DNA from: an uncultured Pelagibacteraceae bacterium
Lineage (GTDB): Bacteria > Pseudomonadota > Alphaproteobacteria > Pelagibacterales > Pelagibacteraceae
Assembly (NCBI GenBank): GCA_902575835.1
Contig: CACGSX010000002.1
Location: 95,221-159,220 of the forward strand
Reading direction: 5' to 3'
Length of the DNA: 64,000 bases
This document shows positions 60,594 through 64,000 of the stretch, in pieces (positions within the stretch are counted from its first letter, which is position 1; every line of letters begins with the position of its first letter). The notes beneath the pieces are model-generated. The model worked only from the letters and a program-made list of their open reading frames with translations, made no database searches and was not told the DNA's origin. The position numbers and the translations under genes were made by a program.

Positions 60594-62987
60594 CTAATTA
60601 CTTACCAAATTCTCAAGATTTTTTACTCCAAATTCAGTAAAAGGAATAATTTTTATTAAGAAATTTAAAGTTTCATCAGGCTCCAAACTACCAGCACGAT
60701 AATAAGATTTATTGTAATTGAGATTTATTGATAGGCAATCTGTTAAGTATTCATAATTTAAATTATAGTATTCTGTGAAGTTGTCTCTAAGGTTTCTTGT
60801 ACTTTTAAATTTTAAGCTATTTTCACTATTTAGATTTATCGTTGTAACGTTAGATAAATTTTCACTGTCCCCAAAATCATGGTTTTCTGTATAGTAATTA
60901 AATTTGGTGACAAGGTTATTTACCCCCATTTCTACAATCAACGAATCTAAATTTGAATAGTCTAGATCTCTATCATAAGAAAAAGCATAACCTAATTTAA
61001 GTAATTCGTTGATTTTAAAACTCATGTCTCCAAAAATATCTGATCTAGTTTTATTCAATTTAGATTTTGATGGTAATTTTTTATCTTCTTTCAACTTTAA
61101 GATATTCCCAAATCTTAATTTAAATCTTTCCCCAAGCAAATTGTTATCTCTCTGAAATTCAACTCCTAAAGTTAAAGCTTCACCTCCTTCAACTTGTGAA
61201 TTGGTGCTAATTCTATTTAAGCTAAAGGCGTTATCATAATTTAAAGTAAGGTCTTTTGTAGATATATTTGTATTTCCATTTGGACTGTATCTAAATGAAG
61301 CTTTAGGTTTTATATAATGTGTATAGCTTTCCATTTTTTTTTGTAATGGATAAGTAAAATCAATTTTAACAGTTTCAAACAAATCATATTTAGTATTTTC
61401 AGGTAATACAGTTGAGTTATTTGCATAACTATTGGTATTTTTAAGAAGTAAGCTAAAATTAGTAGAAAGTCCTGACGCATTAATTTTATTTTTCGACTCA
61501 TATAAAAAGTCGTTTATCAAAACAGACTCAAAAATATTTGAATTATAGTTTTTATTGTATCCATCAGAAAAAAAAGTTAGAGACCCATCGTATGTCTCTG
61601 CTAATAATACATTTTTTTCGAAATTAAACTTTGGAAATATATATTGATATCGATCAGACTTGTTTCTGGAAAGATCTTCATAAATTTTAAAGGATGTACT
61701 TAATTTGGAGTCTACAAAGTCCCAATTCATATCAAAGTTTGATAGTAATAAATTATCGTTTTTTATTATTGGAGATGTATTTACAAATTTATATGTTTTT
61801 AAATAATTGTCTCCTTTAACACTTTGTAAGTTTAATTTATATTTCGTATTATCACTTAAATCTCCTTCTTGATTATAAAAAAAATGTCCTTTAGTTCCAG
61901 CATCTCCAACCAAGAAACTAAAGTCACTTATGACATCTGAATTTTGGAATGCTTGTCGATACTCGTTTTGTAATAAAAAACTTTTATCAGCATAGTAACG
62001 TGGACTAAAAGTTATATCTTTATCAACATCTATAATTTTAAAATATGGAAAGTTGATAGATGTGCCTAAACTTGCTGAACTTGAATAAGAAGGTGTCAAG
62101 AACCCAGACTTCCTTTTTACTGTTGGGTCAGGGTGATTAAAGTAGGGTAGATAAAAAAGCTTGTAATCAAACATTTTAAACCATGAATTTTTATATTCAA
62201 AAATTTTCTTTTTTTTATCATGGTTAAATTCTTCTGAATTTAATTCCCATCCTCTGCATTTTTTTTCTTTAATATTACAGGTACTGAAAACAGCTTTATA
62301 AATTTTTAATTCGTCTTCATCTGAATGACCACTACGACCCCTTAACATTGGATCATTTTTTTCATTATTAAAATAATCGTCTCTAAAATTTATTTTTATC
62401 TCGTTCCCTGCAATTTCGTTATTTTTTAAATTTATTATTAAATCTTCGAAAATATACTGATTGTTATTTTTATCTATAATAACAGAACTTTTTGATTTTA
62501 TAATCTCTTTTACTATATCGAAGTTAAATTTTTCTTTTAAATCATAAAAATTATTTTCCTGGTCATTAATAAAAGTTTCCTTATCACTATAAATTAATTT
62601 TGATTTTCGGTCATAAAAAATATCGCTCGACTCAATTGCGTAACTGTTCTCAATATTTATTTTAGTAGGACCGTTGCTAAATATTAAGTCTTTATTTTTA
62701 TTATATGTAATTTTATCTCCAAAAATTTTGATATCCTTATTTATGTCATGAAAAAAAACTTTATCTGTGAAAATTATAATTTCATCTGATTTGTTATATT
62801 TTGTTTTATTCGAATCAATTTTAATATTTTCATTTTTAATTATAGTGCTAGCTTCAAAAGCTGTAATAATATTTCCTTCTTCAGATATTTTCATATTAGA
62901 GGATTGTATTTCAATATTTTCAGAAAATGAGTTCTTACTTATTATTATAGAAATAATTAAAACTAATATAAAATTTTTAATTCTCAT
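60594..62987 (-). CDS. lptD: LPS-assembly protein LptD
   Basis: OstA-like N-domain; FKMFDYKLFYLPYFNHPDPTVKRKSGFLTPSYSSSASLGTSINFPYF motif; beta-rich C-terminus. Confidence 0.93.
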   Translation of the reverse strand: MRIKNFILVLIISIIISKNSFSENIEIQSSNMKISEEGNIITAFEASTIIKNENIKIDSNKTKYNKSDEIIIFTDKVFFHDINKDIKIFGDKITYNKNKDLIFSNGPTKINIENSYAIESSDIFYDRKSKLIYSDKETFINDQENNFYDLKEKFNFDIVKEIIKSKSSVIIDKNNNQYIFEDLIINLKNNEIAGNEIKINFRDDYFNNEKNDPMLRGRSGHSDEDELKIYKAVFSTCNIKEKKCRGWELNSEEFNHDKKKKIFEYKNSWFKMFDYKLFYLPYFNHPDPTVKRKSGFLTPSYSSSASLGTSINFPYFKIIDVDKDITFSPRYYADKSFLLQNEYRQAFQNSDVISDFSFLVGDAGTKGHFFYNQEGDLSDNTKYKLNLQSVKGDNYLKTYKFVNTSPIIKNDNLLLSNFDMNWDFVDSKLSTSFKIYEDLSRNKSDRYQYIFPKFNFEKNVLLAETYDGSLTFFSDGYNKNYNSNIFESVLINDFLYESKNKINASGLSTNFSLLLKNTNSYANNSTVLPENTKYDLFETVKIDFTYPLQKKMESYTHYIKPKASFRYSPNGNTNISTKDLTLNYDNAFSLNRISTNSQVEGGEALTLGVEFQRDNNLLGERFKLRFGNILKLKEDKKLPSKSKLNKTRSDIFGDMSFKINELLKLGYAFSYDRDLDYSNLDSLIVEMGVNNLVTKFNYYTENHDFGDSENLSNVTTINLNSENSLKFKSTRNLRDNFTEYYNLNYEYLTDCLSINLNYNKSYYRAGSLEPDETLNFLIKIIPFTEFGVKNLENLVSN

Positions 62988-64000
62988 TTATTCTTACTAT
63001 TCCTATATTACATATTAAAAATAAAATTAATAATGGTATCCATACTGATAAATAAATTGGCAAAATACCTTTAACTCCCAAAATACCTGAAAAATAATTT
63101 AAATAATAAACAATAACAGATATAAAAATACCAAAAATTATAACAAAGAACTTAGACTTATATCTTTTTAATTTATTAATGATTATAAAACCCAAAACTG
63201 TCATTAATATATAGAAGATTGGCATACTATAAATTTTATTTAAATGAACTTTTATATCTTTATTTGAATATCCAATTTTAAGATAGCTTTTCGATAATTT
63301 ATGTAATTCGTAAACATTCAAAGAATTTAAGTTAGAAAATAGATTTGAAATAATTTCTCCATCAAAAGAGGAATTATGAACAAAACTTTTTAAATTTCTT
63401 CTGCCTCCATTGGCATCAATTATTAAGACTTCACTCAGTTGCCAGATTTTTGATTGAATATTCGCAGTTTCAGCTTTGATTGTACTTTTATTATTATAAT
63501 ACTTGTCTGCTTCAGTAATAGTCACAGATTTTAAGTTATTTTTATCAAATTTTTCTGCATTAATAATATATAAATTTTTATCCACTTCTTCTTTTATCCA
63601 TAATCCATTGTCATTAACTACTGCTAAGTATTCATTAGTATTACTTATACTATTTTTGAAATCCAAATATTTACTTTTTAAATTTGAAGAAATTGAATAA
63701 TAAAAAAGTAGTAATAAAATACCAATAAATCCTGCAATTATTGTAAGCTGAAATACAATCTTCAAATTACTTATACCATTTGTATTTAGTATGGATAATT
63801 CATCTTTCTCTTGTAAACTCAAATAAAAAAAATTTACAGTTAAGAGAAAAATAAAAGGAAATATTTCAAACAAAAGAGAGGGCGCATTCAATACCGAAAG
63901 ATAAAGCACATTGTAAATTTCAATATTATATTTTTCAGAAAATCTTATTTCTTCAAAAATGTTTATAATTATAACAATACATAAAAAAATAAAACTTATT
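62977..64000 (-). CDS. lptG: LPS export ABC transporter permease LptG (YjgP/YjgQ), truncated at the right window edge
   Basis: APSLLFEIFPFIFLLTVNFFYLSLQEKDELSILNTNGISNLKI; VLGFIIINKLKRYKSKFFVIIFGIFISVIVYYL. The frame stays open through 64000 (ISFIFLCIVIIINIFEEIRFSEKYNIEIYN…), so the track start at 63909 is internal. Confidence 0.88.
   Translation of the reverse strand, partial: ISFIFLCIVIIINIFEEIRFSEKYNIEIYNVLYLSVLNAPSLLFEIFPFIFLLTVNFFYLSLQEKDELSILNTNGISNLKIVFQLTIIAGFIGILLLLFYYSISSNLKSKYLDFKNSISNTNEYLAVVNDNGLWIKEEVDKNLYIINAEKFDKNNLKSVTITEADKYYNNKSTIKAETANIQSKIWQLSEVLIIDANGGRRNLKSFVHNSSFDGEIISNLFSNLNSLNVYELHKLSKSYLKIGYSNKDIKVHLNKIYSMPIFYILMTVLGFIIINKLKRYKSKFFVIIFGIFISVIVYYLNYFSGILGVKGILPIYLSVWIPLLILFLICNIGIVRINEN

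Noticed and set aside
63503-63700. Plus-strand ORFs over lptG/lptD/surA (63503-63700, 62767-63018, 60425-60640)
   Set aside because: Antisense to conserved envelope-biogenesis genes; hydrophobic composition is a byproduct of AT-rich sequence.
1-64000. CRISPR arrays, tRNA/rRNA genes, IS elements, prophage or toxin-antitoxin modules
   Set aside because: Intergenic gaps are nearly all under 120 nt and were read through; no regularly spaced repeats, tRNA T-loop-like sequences, transposase/integrase motifs or phage structural proteins were seen.

Overview
The window reads as a low-GC, very densely coded, streamlined alphaproteobacterial chromosome segment. Protein content, tiny intergenic gaps and a tandem glycine riboswitch in front of gcvTHP all fit SAR11 / Candidatus Pelagibacter; this is a judgement from gene content, not a database match. 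I see no rRNA, tRNA, CRISPR, IS element or prophage. Most of the window is core metabolism: tolC, recA, alaS, icd, psd-pssA, guaB/guaA, a TRAP transporter next to pxpA/pxpBC, gcvTHP, a CFA-synthase/DUF1365/amine-oxidase lipid cluster, NAD-formate dehydrogenase, amidinotransferase/threonine aldolase, sodB/msrB, gshA/gshB, purF/cvpA, dnaB-rplI-rpsR-rpsF, fabD-fabG-acpP-gmk, and rsmA-pdxA-surA-lptD-lptG. I do not see a convincing new multi-gene defence or mobile system. The points most worth checking are: (1) fabG is split into two frames at an A8 tract although both halves look fully conserved; (2) the IMP dehydrogenase lacks its CBS-domain insert; (3) a PhnZ-like HD-domain protein has conserved metal-ligand positions but a changed substrate loop; (4) an intrinsic terminator hairpin ends 2 nt before the dctQ start codon; (5) an unlisted 56-aa membrane ORF at 31102-31272; (6) helically phased ACTAGC repeats upstream of fdh; (7) MsrA and MsrB both carry apparent export signals. 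All assignments are by eye from the translated sequences.
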